Shown here piece by piece: positions 23,101 to 32,073 of a stretch of DNA of 64,000 nt. The notes beneath the pieces were generated by a model. That model saw only the letters and a list, made by a program, of their open reading frames with translations, was not told the DNA's origin and ran no database searches. How positions within the stretch are numbered: position 1 is the stretch's first letter; each line of letters opens with the position of its first letter. Source of the DNA: Trypanosoma brucei gambiense DAL972 (taxonomy: Eukaryota; Euglenozoa; Kinetoplastea; Trypanosomatida; Trypanosomatidae); contig NC_026734.1 in the NCBI RefSeq assembly GCF_000210295.1, positions 310,001-374,000 of the forward strand, given 5' to 3'. Both the position numbers and the translations under genes were made by a program.

Positions 23101-25440
23101 CCAGGTCTGGTAAGTGGTACGCGCTCGCTGATTTGTGACATTTACTTTCCCAAAGGGTGCCCACTGGAGTCGTGTCCATCAAAATGTGACAATGACCGCG
23201 CCATGGAAGTCGGTTGCCCCATTGTTTTTCTTGCACGCCTGGTGTGCTGGACAGGGGCTGCAACACATGATCCGTGTCCTTATGTCTCCTCTCGTGCGGA
23301 GGAGGCACTCAGTTGTTTACCACCACTTAGCGCGGGCGGCTTCTTCACGCAGCCAACAACCCCGAAGGAGTCAGGTGCGGTAGAAAAATCGACAAAAGTG
23401 CCCAGTGACGCCAAAAGTAGGAGGTTTTTATCGATGCTTCGTAGCTCTGTAATTCGGGTTCTAAAACGGGGAATGCGAGGGACAGGCAATCGTTCTGATG
23501 GTGCTGCATCACGAGGCAAAGCAGCCGGTGTGGAACGCGATCGTCGACTTAGTAATGAAAGTGGTGGCGCCGCGGACGTTCAGACTCTCGCGTGCGACGC
23601 TGTTTTACCACGCAGGATCGTTTCCACTGGTAGTGGTGCAGCTGTCGCATCCTTTGTTTTCACTCTTCTGGGTTTCCTGGACGAGCTGTTGCTAGTACCA
23701 ATGGACGATGATGATCCACGAAATACCTTTAACCTAAGGAGGGACTTCTGCATGAGAGAGTACGTGCACAAGGTGAGAAATGAATTGCGGCTGTCAGCGC
23801 CCCCCGCTGGTTATAGTGGTGATAGCTGTAACCTACCTGCGGTGCCATCCCCACCTCTCCCGACCTGGTCCCCACCAGTGTCTCACGTCGAGGGTGTAAA
23901 ACCATTAGTTGACGAGGAAAGGGAACCGAGCGGCATGTTATCTCCCACTGGGAACCAACTCCCCCTGATCAACCTTTCGATAACTTCCGACACGAGCCTT
24001 GGGGCGTCGGCTTGGTCACGCCCGGACAGCAACGTTTCATTTGAGCATGACGGGCATATCGGCGTGATGGCATTCCACATGGCGGAACGGCATCTCGTAA
24101 CGGGAACCTCTCATGGTACGGTGCAGGTTTGGTCGTGGAGCGCGGAAGAGCATCTCACCGCCATGGCTGGCCGTTCCTCTACTGCCCTGAGCGCGGCGTG
24201 CTCATTAACGGCGGCAACAGCGTCGGCAAGCACATCACCGGCCACATCAGTCGGTGTGGGTTCCACCTCTGTTCATGTGAAAGCGACGTGCCGGTGGATT
24301 TCAGATATTTGTGTCCCGGCGGTAACGTCGTGGGTTGATCCCGTTGCATTTGCCAGGACTACAACGCTGTATAATCAGCAGCAGCAATCGGGTCCGCGAA
24401 AAAAGATGACCTCTGGGATCATTGCCAAGTCGTCGGATGGGTGGGTGGGGCTTCCGTGGAACATCCATTCGGCCTGGCAGTGTCCTGAGGAAGATAGCCC
24501 GGTTATTTCCGAGCACTGTGCTACGAATTCTACCAAGTCGGTTACTGGATTACATTTTGTAGATGCCGCCTATCGCACGTTGTTGTGCGTAGTGGGTTCC
24601 TCGGGGTCGGTGCAGCTCTTCACGGACTACGCTGGTGGGACTGCAGTGAAGCGTGTCACCTCATTTGCGACTGCGGCATGCGGGAGGAGATGTGGCGGGG
24701 GTCGCATGCCTTGTCTTTCCTCCTATCATGTACCAGCGACTTTATTGCATGTAAGTGGGCCTGATGGGTTGATTGACTCATGGGATTTGGTGTGTGAGCA
24801 CAAGGTTTTGGAGGGTATTGGTAGCCAACAGTCATCCTTTATTATGCCCTCTGTTATAACACCAAGCTCCACTGATGATTCAACCGTAGCTGTTGGTGGC
24901 GGTTCGGTTTACTTATTTGATCTGCGAAAACCCGCTCGGGCCACTTGTATTTTCCCTAGCAGCGCAGAGTCGGAGGATGACGCGGCAAAGCGGCCTGTAG
25001 GTGGTGCAGAAAATTCGAAGGGCACGTGCCTCCATATAAGTTTCCCTTATTGCTATCCCCATGTTATCGTGACGGGATATGGTGGCGCGAAGGGAGTTGT
25101 AACGCTTTGGGATAAGCGGTTTCCCCGCGACCCTCTTCGGCAGGTGGTGGTGGCGGAGCCGGTTGCCCCCGCTTCATCGGCTTTACGCAATCCCGTGTGC
25201 CGAATGGATGTGCAGCCGTATCATCAAACCCTCTCAACCGTATCAGCGACTGCAGATGCGATTTTCATTAGTGATGTTATGGAAGAGTCTGCAGTGAATG
25301 GACAGGCGAGGGCCTCGTACACGCGAGTGAAGGAACTCCCTGGTGCGGTGGCTTTTCATCCCATACTTCCGATTTGTGCTGTAGCGACTGGAGGGCCGCC
25401 GCGTATTTACGGTCGTAGCACGACATGTGTGTATGATTAG
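20197..25440 (+). CDS. RAPTOR: Raptor homologue, TORC1 scaffold subunit
   Basis: 1747 residues from the first ATG after the splice site; a 23-codon upstream extension begins with GTG and is rejected. The N-terminal Raptor-conserved, caspase-like domain is clear: FHYGGYGVPRP at residues 179-189, VVADCPNAS around Cys225, the LTSCLMTPLQMALLWF strand and the LFRGFLLAERI helix. A helical-repeat middle region and a C-terminal WD40 propeller (about 1283 to the end; blades include GTVQVWSW, VYLFDLRKP and VTLWDKRFP) complete the Raptor order. Raptor recruits substrates to TOR kinase in the cytoplasm and couples nutrients to growth; trypanosomes have a TOR1-Raptor complex. Odd: the usual GHG is GYG, so the His of the caspase-like pair is Tyr184. 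Low-complexity insertions lie at about 245-290 and 1100-1150. Confidence 0.92.
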   Translation: MSFWTVPSVDDIPPNVSSGTDLEPRTAVEVEAVERRRWLRLVQEAWLRRGRRVPLSEREPPVGGIAAEAAVVPAVTTAVVVSININPLLWGEEGDGNQEENSIQALDAPYVFGWRSLGLLPGDSFNILGELGKQLERRYQALSKRSLMVKHCHNTEVSRLHRGLMQCRERAGGRGKVIFHYGGYGVPRPQSGLIYLMEPSGSAVKCRTRTLFEEVGLPLVVVADCPNASELLRNFLRYQSSPKPEHNTGSDAEGDTSFAQGPPDADRPTLRVPHEGTAGVSSFDAGSEETCATSSVLSDFFFLGATFSGELPQHPKLPSDILTSCLMTPLQMALLWFMVENDSLTDIHPLLPFLIPGALDDKKTPLGQLHWATMAIMECIAWSSLPYKTFVHLFREDVVVAPLFRGFLLAERIITALGGEVCVYPPLPHMGNHPQWDSLDCIIGRTFVSLKRAVQPAPPTSLTTLEFREWLDWNVTKWRCEQRSMSLPSLGNRPVTVPDFLEEELRCLMAVAERVTEQSLFHCGGIAWHQCRRPGHIGPHRTGPRKASIYRGMGEEAAVDPLLACSTGSNDLSGCGCSGGAFMRPFPSVAGLPMLLQGLLVVAHRDEAMKVLCRFIDAGLSAAAACAKVGIFDMALARFWSRSDLQHLLPSMLFVYAKACYADPSLAGLAWAQRSAVTTSCLKALERPFSLPSDPPAGPGLWQCKELGYWLESEGQRVLSSAILSMTSFSFDQDRKYLLESGALNLCSELLRDASVRVPLLQRGSAEVYINQSRGSRVQHHFVATTDAYAARLTTSITSLLALFVALTWKASALEPGAARPIDTGTEGALTNGSGGEQKLGLEELASPLKTLHLLSWASSSIIRGAALKAISMTMSSSCTDEAASLRCIHIIVECANVLVAPREGNMSNRIDLVDIVFLSIRWLVRYLSAHMPMETVRASVQCASEKIYRASEAGEGGSNCGGEEDILPGLVSGTRSLICDIYFPKGCPLESCPSKCDNDRAMEVGCPIVFLARLVCWTGAATHDPCPYVSSRAEEALSCLPPLSAGGFFTQPTTPKESGAVEKSTKVPSDAKSRRFLSMLRSSVIRVLKRGMRGTGNRSDGAASRGKAAGVERDRRLSNESGGAADVQTLACDAVLPRRIVSTGSGAAVASFVFTLLGFLDELLLVPMDDDDPRNTFNLRRDFCMREYVHKVRNELRLSAPPAGYSGDSCNLPAVPSPPLPTWSPPVSHVEGVKPLVDEEREPSGMLSPTGNQLPLINLSITSDTSLGASAWSRPDSNVSFEHDGHIGVMAFHMAERHLVTGTSHGTVQVWSWSAEEHLTAMAGRSSTALSAACSLTAATASASTSPATSVGVGSTSVHVKATCRWISDICVPAVTSWVDPVAFARTTTLYNQQQQSGPRKKMTSGIIAKSSDGWVGLPWNIHSAWQCPEEDSPVISEHCATNSTKSVTGLHFVDAAYRTLLCVVGSSGSVQLFTDYAGGTAVKRVTSFATAACGRRCGGGRMPCLSSYHVPATLLHVSGPDGLIDSWDLVCEHKVLEGIGSQQSSFIMPSVITPSSTDDSTVAVGGGSVYLFDLRKPARATCIFPSSAESEDDAAKRPVGGAENSKGTCLHISFPYCYPHVIVTGYGGAKGVVTLWDKRFPRDPLRQVVVAEPVAPASSALRNPVCRMDVQPYHQTLSTVSATADAIFISDVMEESAVNGQARASYTRVKELPGAVAFHPILPICAVATGGPPRIYGRSTTCVYD

Positions 25441-27122
25441 CAAGGAAAAGGAAAAGAAAAGAGGAATATAAAACGTTGGTTCCTCGGTGTGTCACGCTAC
25501 TCGGAGGGGGGGGGTTATGTGGAGGGAAGTGGGGAGACTGTTTGTCGTTATTTGTTACCAGTGTTATTAGTGTTTTTCCTCTCTTGAGAAGTTTTGTTCT
25601 TTTGGCTTGGTTTTGCAATTTTTTGTTTTCGGTATTGCGAGACTCCCCCATATCACTTTATATGAACGAAGAGACGATCAAAAAAAGAAAAAAAGAGGAA
25701 AGGCAGAGGTACATCATTTTACCTCTATTTTTTGTTTTGTTTTGTATCCCATGCTGCTGCGGTTGTCTTGTGTATACCTTCCGTTAGTTTCTACTGAAAG
25801 GTGATTCCCATGAAGGACAGGGGGGGAGAGGGGAATTGCCCATTCATTTTGACACACGTCGCTCAAATCGAAGGTTTACCGCCGCACCATGGCGTGTTTA
25901 GCGTCTCTCCCCACACACACCTAATCAATTTCCTCTCACTGCTTTTTATCTCTCATCACATGTCTCTTTTCATTTTTTTTGTACTTTATTATTATTAATA
26001 TTATTAGTAGTTTTATTTCTCCCTCATTACCCTTATGATACGTCTGGTTTATATCCGTGTCGGTGTCACTGTTTGTTTTAACTTCTTTTTTTTTCTGTTG
26101 TTGTTGTTGTTGTTGTTTCGCTGGAGGCGTGGTGTATCTCTGTCTTGTTTCTGTTTTTCCTTTTGGTTTCTCTGCGAAAATTTATCGTGCCGATGTGCTC
26201 TCTGGTCCACTTTTCCTCACTTTTTTTTTTCTGTTTGCTATTGTTATTGTTGCCTATTCGGTTTGCATCCGCATTATTCTACTCTTCTTTCCTCTCCAAA
26301 CACACGCGCACACACACATTAATAATAATGTGCAGTACACATATGTATGTATATATGAATATGAACTTTTCAGTTTTCCCTTGGCTCTTCTTTTTTTCTT
26401 CTTCTTTTTCCTCCCTTTCCTCGCACACAAGTGAGTTTTGTTATTTGTGTTCATATATTGTTTATTTGTACATGTGTTGGAAACTCTGAGGCAGTAAAAG
26501 GTGGAAAAAAAGCCTTTTTTTAAAAGAAAAAAAAGGCACGTATACATATATTTATTTGTTCACACCTATGCGTTTGTATCTACAGGGGAGAGAGAAAGAA
26601 AGAAAGAAAGAAAAACGCGAAGAGAATAGTATATGAAATAAAAATAAATGAGGGGCGACATGTTTCCGGTGGCTGCGTGTCGGCTCTTCCACTTCGACTC
26701 TGTATTGTTTTGTTTTGTTGTTTTCATCTTCATTTTTGGTCCCTTCGCTCGGTTTTTCATGCCAGTTTCCTCACGTTATATTATGTTTCCTCTCCATTGC
26801 CTTTCATGAACCTCGAGGCGGAGAAATAGCTCCACTTCCGGCCACAATTTTTGGCCACTTGGGGGAGGGGGGGATTTTATCTATACAATTTGTTTCTTTT
26901 TTTTTTCACTTTTTTCCTTCATTTATTTACAAAATGTGTAAGCATTTTTTGATCTCCTTCTCTTACTTCATTAGTTTTCTCCACGGTAAAGTAACGAACG
27001 GAAAGGAAAAGAAGAAAAAAAAAAGACGGAATAGGAAGAGAAAGAAGAAGAAGAGGGGACAGTTACCGACACCGTTTGGTCGAAACAATTAACGGGGAGG
27101 AGAGTCCTTGGAAACGTTACTG
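25441..27122. other. Intergenic region with candidate splice acceptor for the NAP gene
   Basis: No gene seen. T-rich tracts, (TTG)n near 26098-26118 and CA/TA-rich patches are present. Pyrimidine-rich stretches at about 26890-26930 and 26952-26970 are followed by AGs at 26941-26942 and 26973-26974. From 26975 to 27122 there is no ATG, so the second AG fits the gene start at 27123. Confidence 0.6.
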
Positions 27123-28073
27123 ATGGGTAGTTCTGCTGTGCCATACAATAGTGCCGTATGCGCTGTGCAAAAGCTGATTAACAAGTTGGAGGATGAAATG
27201 CATGGGGCCGTCACTAAAGTACTTGTTGAAAATAACATCAAACTGAACGAGCACTACAGCGCCCGGCACGAGGTGATCACAAATGCCATTAAAAACGGTA
27301 AACTTCCGACCACATTTTGGGCAGACGCCATCATTGCCATCCTTCGAGATGCGCATGTTGAAGAGGATCGGGATGGCAGCCGCGCCGCGGGAAATGATGC
27401 TGATGATGATGATGATGATGGAAATCAACTGGGCACTTTTGATGAGGCGCTGCTTCGGAAATACCTGAAGGATATGATGGTGACATACAAGGAGACGGGT
27501 TCTCGTTTGTCCTTAACATTTTCACCCAACCCATTTTTCGAAGAGACAGAGCTTTGGATTGAAGAAAACCAATTGAATAGCGAGGGCTCCAAAAACAATG
27601 ATGATGATAATAATAATAATAATGATAGTGATGGCGGTGGTGGTGGCGATTTCTATAAAACGTATGAGGTGTCGGATATTACGTGGAAGCCGGACCATGG
27701 CCCAAACTTCGATGATAATGACGGTGATGGTGGTGGTGGCGAGAAACGATCCGGCTCGAAGCGGGGCCGCTCAAATATGGATCCCACAAGACATGGGTGG
27801 AGTTTCCTCAACATGTTCAGTAAAATTCCACCTCATCCATTAGATGATTATTATGATGATGATTTTTATGATGATAATGATGATGATGATGATGATGATA
27901 AGGAGTGGATTGAGGAAGCCATAGATATATGGGAAGAGGATATGGACGAGCGGGAGCAATTGTTTCGATTTCTGGTTCGAGAGGTCTGGTCGGATCCACT
28001 CGAGGCAGCGGCTGAGAAAGGAAGCGACAATGGAGCCGGAACATCACCCGAAAAGCCAAACAAACACGAATGA
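27123..28073 (+). CDS. Nucleosome assembly protein (NAP/SET family) histone chaperone
   Basis: 316 residues from the first ATG after the acceptor; an upstream TTG extension is rejected. The NAP fold is visible in order: a dimerisation helix (residues about 10-60), the PTTFWADAI segment, the LLRKYLKDMMV segment, the SPNPFFEETELWIEE strand-helix, the EVSDITWKPDHGP strand, SFLNMFS, and an acidic tail rich in Asp. NAP proteins bind H2A-H2B or H3-H4 and shuttle them to chromatin. Three acidic or Asn-rich insertions (about 95-105, 160-178, 240-262) are encoded by GAT/AAT-type triplet repeats and probably vary in length. The gene lies in the same polycistron as the H3 array, which in trypanosomes does not prove co-regulation. 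The paralogue type (NAP1 or SET) is not settled. Confidence 0.87.
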   Translation: MGSSAVPYNSAVCAVQKLINKLEDEMHGAVTKVLVENNIKLNEHYSARHEVITNAIKNGKLPTTFWADAIIAILRDAHVEEDRDGSRAAGNDADDDDDDGNQLGTFDEALLRKYLKDMMVTYKETGSRLSLTFSPNPFFEETELWIEENQLNSEGSKNNDDDNNNNNDSDGGGGGDFYKTYEVSDITWKPDHGPNFDDNDGDGGGGEKRSGSKRGRSNMDPTRHGWSFLNMFSKIPPHPLDDYYDDDFYDDNDDDDDDDKEWIEEAIDIWEEDMDEREQLFRFLVREVWSDPLEAAAEKGSDNGAGTSPEKPNKHE

Positions 28074-29196
28074 GGTCATACAATGGGAAATATAGCGGGG
28101 TGGGGGATAAGGAGTGCCTGGGCGTTAGAAGCATAGACACATACGCACACAACATAAATATATATATATATTTATTTATTTATTTATATTTATATATATC
28201 TACTAGTATATTTATGTGTATGTGTGTGGAGTTTGTCCTGTTTTTTATTTTTGTTTTCATTTTTCTTAAGGTGGGAAAGGGATGATGGGGAAATAGAATA
28301 TTAGCATTCAAATATTTCTCCATCATCCCTTTCTCTCTCTTCTGGTTTCTTGTCTTCCCCTGCCCATTTGTTGCGGGGTGGGGCGGGTTTAAATACATTA
28401 TTTGGGTCGTTGGTGTGGTTAATTCCGCGTTGGAGGCCATGCCTTAGGCGCCGTGATGTGGTGTAGCAGTGGAAAGCGAAGCTTCATTCTGTTTGTTTTC
28501 GTTTTTTCTTTTCTTCTTCTTCTTTCCATACACCTTGCAAGTGGGATAACTTCGATGGATGGATGCAGTTGACGAAAATTAATATGACGAATTTGTTCGC
28601 AGTGTTTTATGCGCCACTGCCGTGTGGTGCATTCATGAGAGGATTCTTCTGATTGATAATTTTTTTTTTAAAAAAAAGAAAAGAAAAAGAAGAAAAAACG
28701 AGATGGAAAAAAGAAGGATGGATGGGAATTAAAAAAAAACAAAAAACAAAACAGGGACGCAGCACGCCTGCCTGGTCCCGTCTTTGTGTTTTACTTTTTC
28801 CCTTCCTTTTCTTCGTCTTATTTCCAAATCGAACTCTTCTTTTTTTTTTCTTTTCATTTTACCGCCCGTGTATGGTTCCACCTGCTGCACGTATAATCAC
28901 ACCTCAATTTGTTAACCACCCTCAATTATTTAATTTCTGTGCCTTTACTTTTAATCTCTTCATTATTTGTTGCTTCTCTTCTCGTCCCTTTTCACTGTAT
29001 GACCATGCTTGAATTACTTGCAACTTACACAATACAAATTTCACACATTTAAATATGGAAGGTGGAAAAAAGAAAAAGAAAAAGAAATAAATAATAAACA
29101 CTACGTTAAGGGCGAACGAATTTGAGGAAGAAGAAGGAGGAGGAGATTTACACAAACAAGACAGCAAAATAAAGAAAAAGAAATAAGAAAATAAAA
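28074..29196. other. Intergenic region
   Basis: 1.1 kb without a gene. It holds (TA)n/(TTTA)n at 28157-28199 and a near palindrome around the repeated word GGATGATGGGGAAATA and its inverse (28280-28330), followed by pyrimidine-rich DNA (28790-28860, 28930-28990) suitable for trans-splicing of the next gene. The 150 bp before the next ATG are purine-rich. Confidence 0.55.
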
Positions 29197-29568
29197 ATGG
29201 GTTGCGGTGGCTCAAAGACTTCTACGGTTGAGTTTATTAATGGACAGCCGACTGTTGAGGGCGATGAAATTGCAAAGGGTTTTAATGAAGGAAATGGTCT
29301 CCTCTTCCGAATTGTTAAAACACGCGCTGGTCGCTGGGCGTATTATAACGATACGTTGGATTATGACATGCATGTGAAAGTTACCTTTAGCGAGGACTGC
29401 AGAATTAAGGCACTTGGACAAACGAGACTTGAGAAATTGGAAAGCGGTGAAAGTGTGGCAACTGTTGTGGTAAAACCATGCGCAACAGAATTATTTATTG
29501 AAGGACATGTGAATGGATATAAGGCAAAAATGGATGCCATTCCCATTACTGATGGAGACAGGCAATAG
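29197..29568 (+). CDS. SKCRP1.6: Small myristoylated calpain-related protein, copy A
   Basis: 123 residues starting MGCGGSKTS, with Gly2 and Cys3 for myristoylation and palmitoylation. The rest is one DUF1935 domain: NGQPTVEGDEIAKGF, LLFRIV, RWAYYNDTLDYDMHV, CATELFIEG and GYKAKMDAIPI. It ends soon after the domain, with GDRQ. It is a recent duplicate of the gene at 31684, with long identical DNA stretches in the middle and the 3' half. A role at the flagellar or cell membrane is inferred from family members. A (TA)n run starts about 20 bp after the stop (29590-29616). Confidence 0.91.
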   Translation: MGCGGSKTSTVEFINGQPTVEGDEIAKGFNEGNGLLFRIVKTRAGRWAYYNDTLDYDMHVKVTFSEDCRIKALGQTRLEKLESGESVATVVVKPCATELFIEGHVNGYKAKMDAIPITDGDRQ

Positions 29569-29699
29569 TAGGGTTAGATGATGTAATGGATATATATATA
29601 TATATATATATATATATCAATTTTATGTTTTTTCTTTAAAACAAAACAAAAAAAGAAAGGAAATCTCCTTTATCTCCTCCTCCCTTTTTTTTTACACAA

Positions 29700-29769
<70 letters not shown>

Positions 29770-30625
29770 GTTGTTGTTGTTAGCTCTATTTATTTATTGT
29801 GTCGATGTTTTCATTTTTCAAAATGGTGTGTTGTATAGGAGTGGTACGAATAACGAGCGAGACGAAGATAATAAGCATCAATTGATGTTAGTGATGTTAC
29901 CTTTTATTATTATTATTATTCCGTTGACTTTTTGTTGTATTTTTCACGTGGCCGCGTAGGGAAGTATAAAATAAAGAAAGAAGGCACGGAGAGAAAACAC
30001 TTTTATACATATATATATATATATATATAAAGCAAACAATCAATCAATAAAACTTCTAAAATACAAGCAAAAAAAGGAGAGGGAAAAAATAATAATAATA
30101 ATAAATATTATTATAATAATTATAACAAATGAACAACAGCTTTTCAGTGGTCGCCTCAGCTAACCAAACATTACCACCGTTGTTGTGAGTAGAGAAGTGT
30201 ATGAAATAAATGAATACACGGATGAATTATTTTACCTTTTCTACACTTTTTATTTTTGTTTTATTTTTGTTTTTTTGTTTGTTTGTTTCCAACAAAAAAA
30301 AGAAGTAAAGAAAGATGGTGATGAATGAATGAATGAAAAGGAAGCGTTCAGCAAAATGAAATGATAGAGAGAAAGAGAAAGAGAGAAAGGAAGGAAGGAA
30401 GGAAGGAAGGAGGAGAAAAGAAAATGTGTGTGAGTGTTTGTGTTTTTTTCTTTTTTTGTTTTTTCGTTAGCGCTGTTATTTTGTTATGTTCATTTCCTTT
30501 TTATGTTTCCACACCTGTCCACCCCCCTCCTCTGTTGTTGTTGTTGTTGTTTTCCCTTTTTTTTTCTTTTTTTTTCTTGGGGAAGCAATTAATGTTGTTT
30601 TGTTTTGTTTGTTTTTGCGCACTTT

Positions 30626-30660
<35 letters not shown>

Positions 30661-31683
30661 TATTTCCCGCATGTGATGTGAAACCAACAAAAATATCACA
30701 AAGGCAGGGAGAAAACAACAACAACAAATGAAAGCACAAAATAAAAAAATAAATAAAAGATTGTTTGGGACCCCATTAGAAGGATGAAAGAAAAGGAGAG
30801 TGAATGAATAAAATCAGAATATAGACATAGAAATGAGGAGAAAAGGGGGCTAAATAAGATGCATCTATGTGTGGAGGAAGGGAGGGAAGGAGGGAAATAT
30901 ATATATAACAAAAATGGCGGAACGATTCTTAAAAAAAAAAAAGAGAAGAAAAAGTTTAAACGGTGGTTTACACGCACACGAGCATGCAAAAAAAAAAAGT
31001 TTCTTATTATTTATTATTTCTTTTTTTTTCTCTTTTTTTTTTAATCATTTGTTGTGTTTCACCGCGGTTCGCCTGGTTTTTATCTTCTTTGTTACATTTA
31101 TTATTTTATCGTGTCACACCCCTCGTCCTGTTATTTCCATAATTACCTTTTCAAAAGATGAAATTCCCAACCTTTTTATTTTAATTTCATGTTTCTTTTC
31201 TTTTCTGACTCTTTTCTCTTTCCGTATCTTATTTCATTTTTGTTTTTGTTTTGCGAAATAACGAAAATACATCGCAAAATAAAATAAATAAATATTAACA
31301 CAATCTGGTAAACTCAGGGATTATTTTAGTCACTACAGTTACCACCACCACCACCACCACAACAACAACAAAGAACTATTACGATAAATATTTGTTAACA
31401 AAAGGGAAATATAGTAATAAATATTATTATTATTATTACTACTCTCGTTAGTGCTAGCAAAAGAAATATATATATATTTGCCTTATTTGCACAAAAGAAG
31501 TCACACGCAAATATTCACTAGCGCAAGCAAACATAAGTTAAAATAAAGAAAGAAAAAAGGGAACACATTCATATAAAGATAAACTACAAAAACACAGCAG
31601 AGAAAGGAAGAAAAGTAGGATAGAAAGGGAAGGGGAAAAAGTAATTCCAAAAGAGTAAGAAAATAAATAAAAAGAAAATAAAA
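29569..31683. other. Intergenic region between the duplicated small genes
   Basis: 2.1 kb with no gene. Contains (TA)n at 29590-29616 and 30008-30029, a long (TTA)n, (GAAA)n/(GAAG)n near 30365-30410, (TTG)n at 30535-30550, a second (TTA)n at 30640-30662 and (ACC)n/(ACA)n near 31345-31370. Candidate pyrimidine tracts are at about 31150-31250, before the purine-rich 5' flank of the next gene. Confidence 0.55.
29703..29769. repeat. (TTA)n microsatellite
   Basis: About 22 perfect TTA triplets followed by TTG triplets, about 135 bp after the stop of the small gene at 29197. Confidence 0.96.
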
Positions 31684-32073
31684 ATGGGTTGCGGTGGCTC
31701 AACGACTTCCGTCACATTCATCAACGGCCGGCCGACTGTTCAGGGCGATGAAATTGCGAAGGGTTTTAATGAAGGAAATGGTCTCCTCTTCCGAATTGTT
31801 AACTCAAGCACTGGTCGCTGGGCGTATTATAACGATACGTTGGATTATGACATGCATGTGAAAGTTACCTTTAGCGAGGACTGCAAAATTAAGGCACTTG
31901 GAAAGGCAAAGTTGGAGCGTTTGAGCTCTGGTGAAAGTGTGGTGACTGTTGTGGTAAAACCATGCGCAACAGAATTATTTATTGAAGGCACTGTGAATGG
32001 ATATAAGGCAAAAATGGATGCCATTCCCATTACTGATGGAGACAGGCGCCGCAGGGGATCTGGCAGGAAATAA
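31684..32073 (+). CDS. SKCRP1.7: Small myristoylated calpain-related protein, copy B with basic tail
   Basis: 129 residues starting MGCGGSTTS (same acylation signal as copy A). The DUF1935 core is almost the same as in copy A (EIAKGFNEGNGLLFRIV, RWAYYNDTLDYDMHV). It differs where copy A reads GQTRLEKLESGESVA (here GKAKLERLSSGESVV) and at the C-terminus. After ITDGDR it carries RRRGSGRK, a basic extension that copy A lacks. A basic tail next to an acylated N-terminus could bind acidic membrane lipids; that is inference. Confidence 0.91.
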   Translation: MGCGGSTTSVTFINGRPTVQGDEIAKGFNEGNGLLFRIVNSSTGRWAYYNDTLDYDMHVKVTFSEDCKIKALGKAKLERLSSGESVVTVVVKPCATELFIEGTVNGYKAKMDAIPITDGDRRRRGSGRK

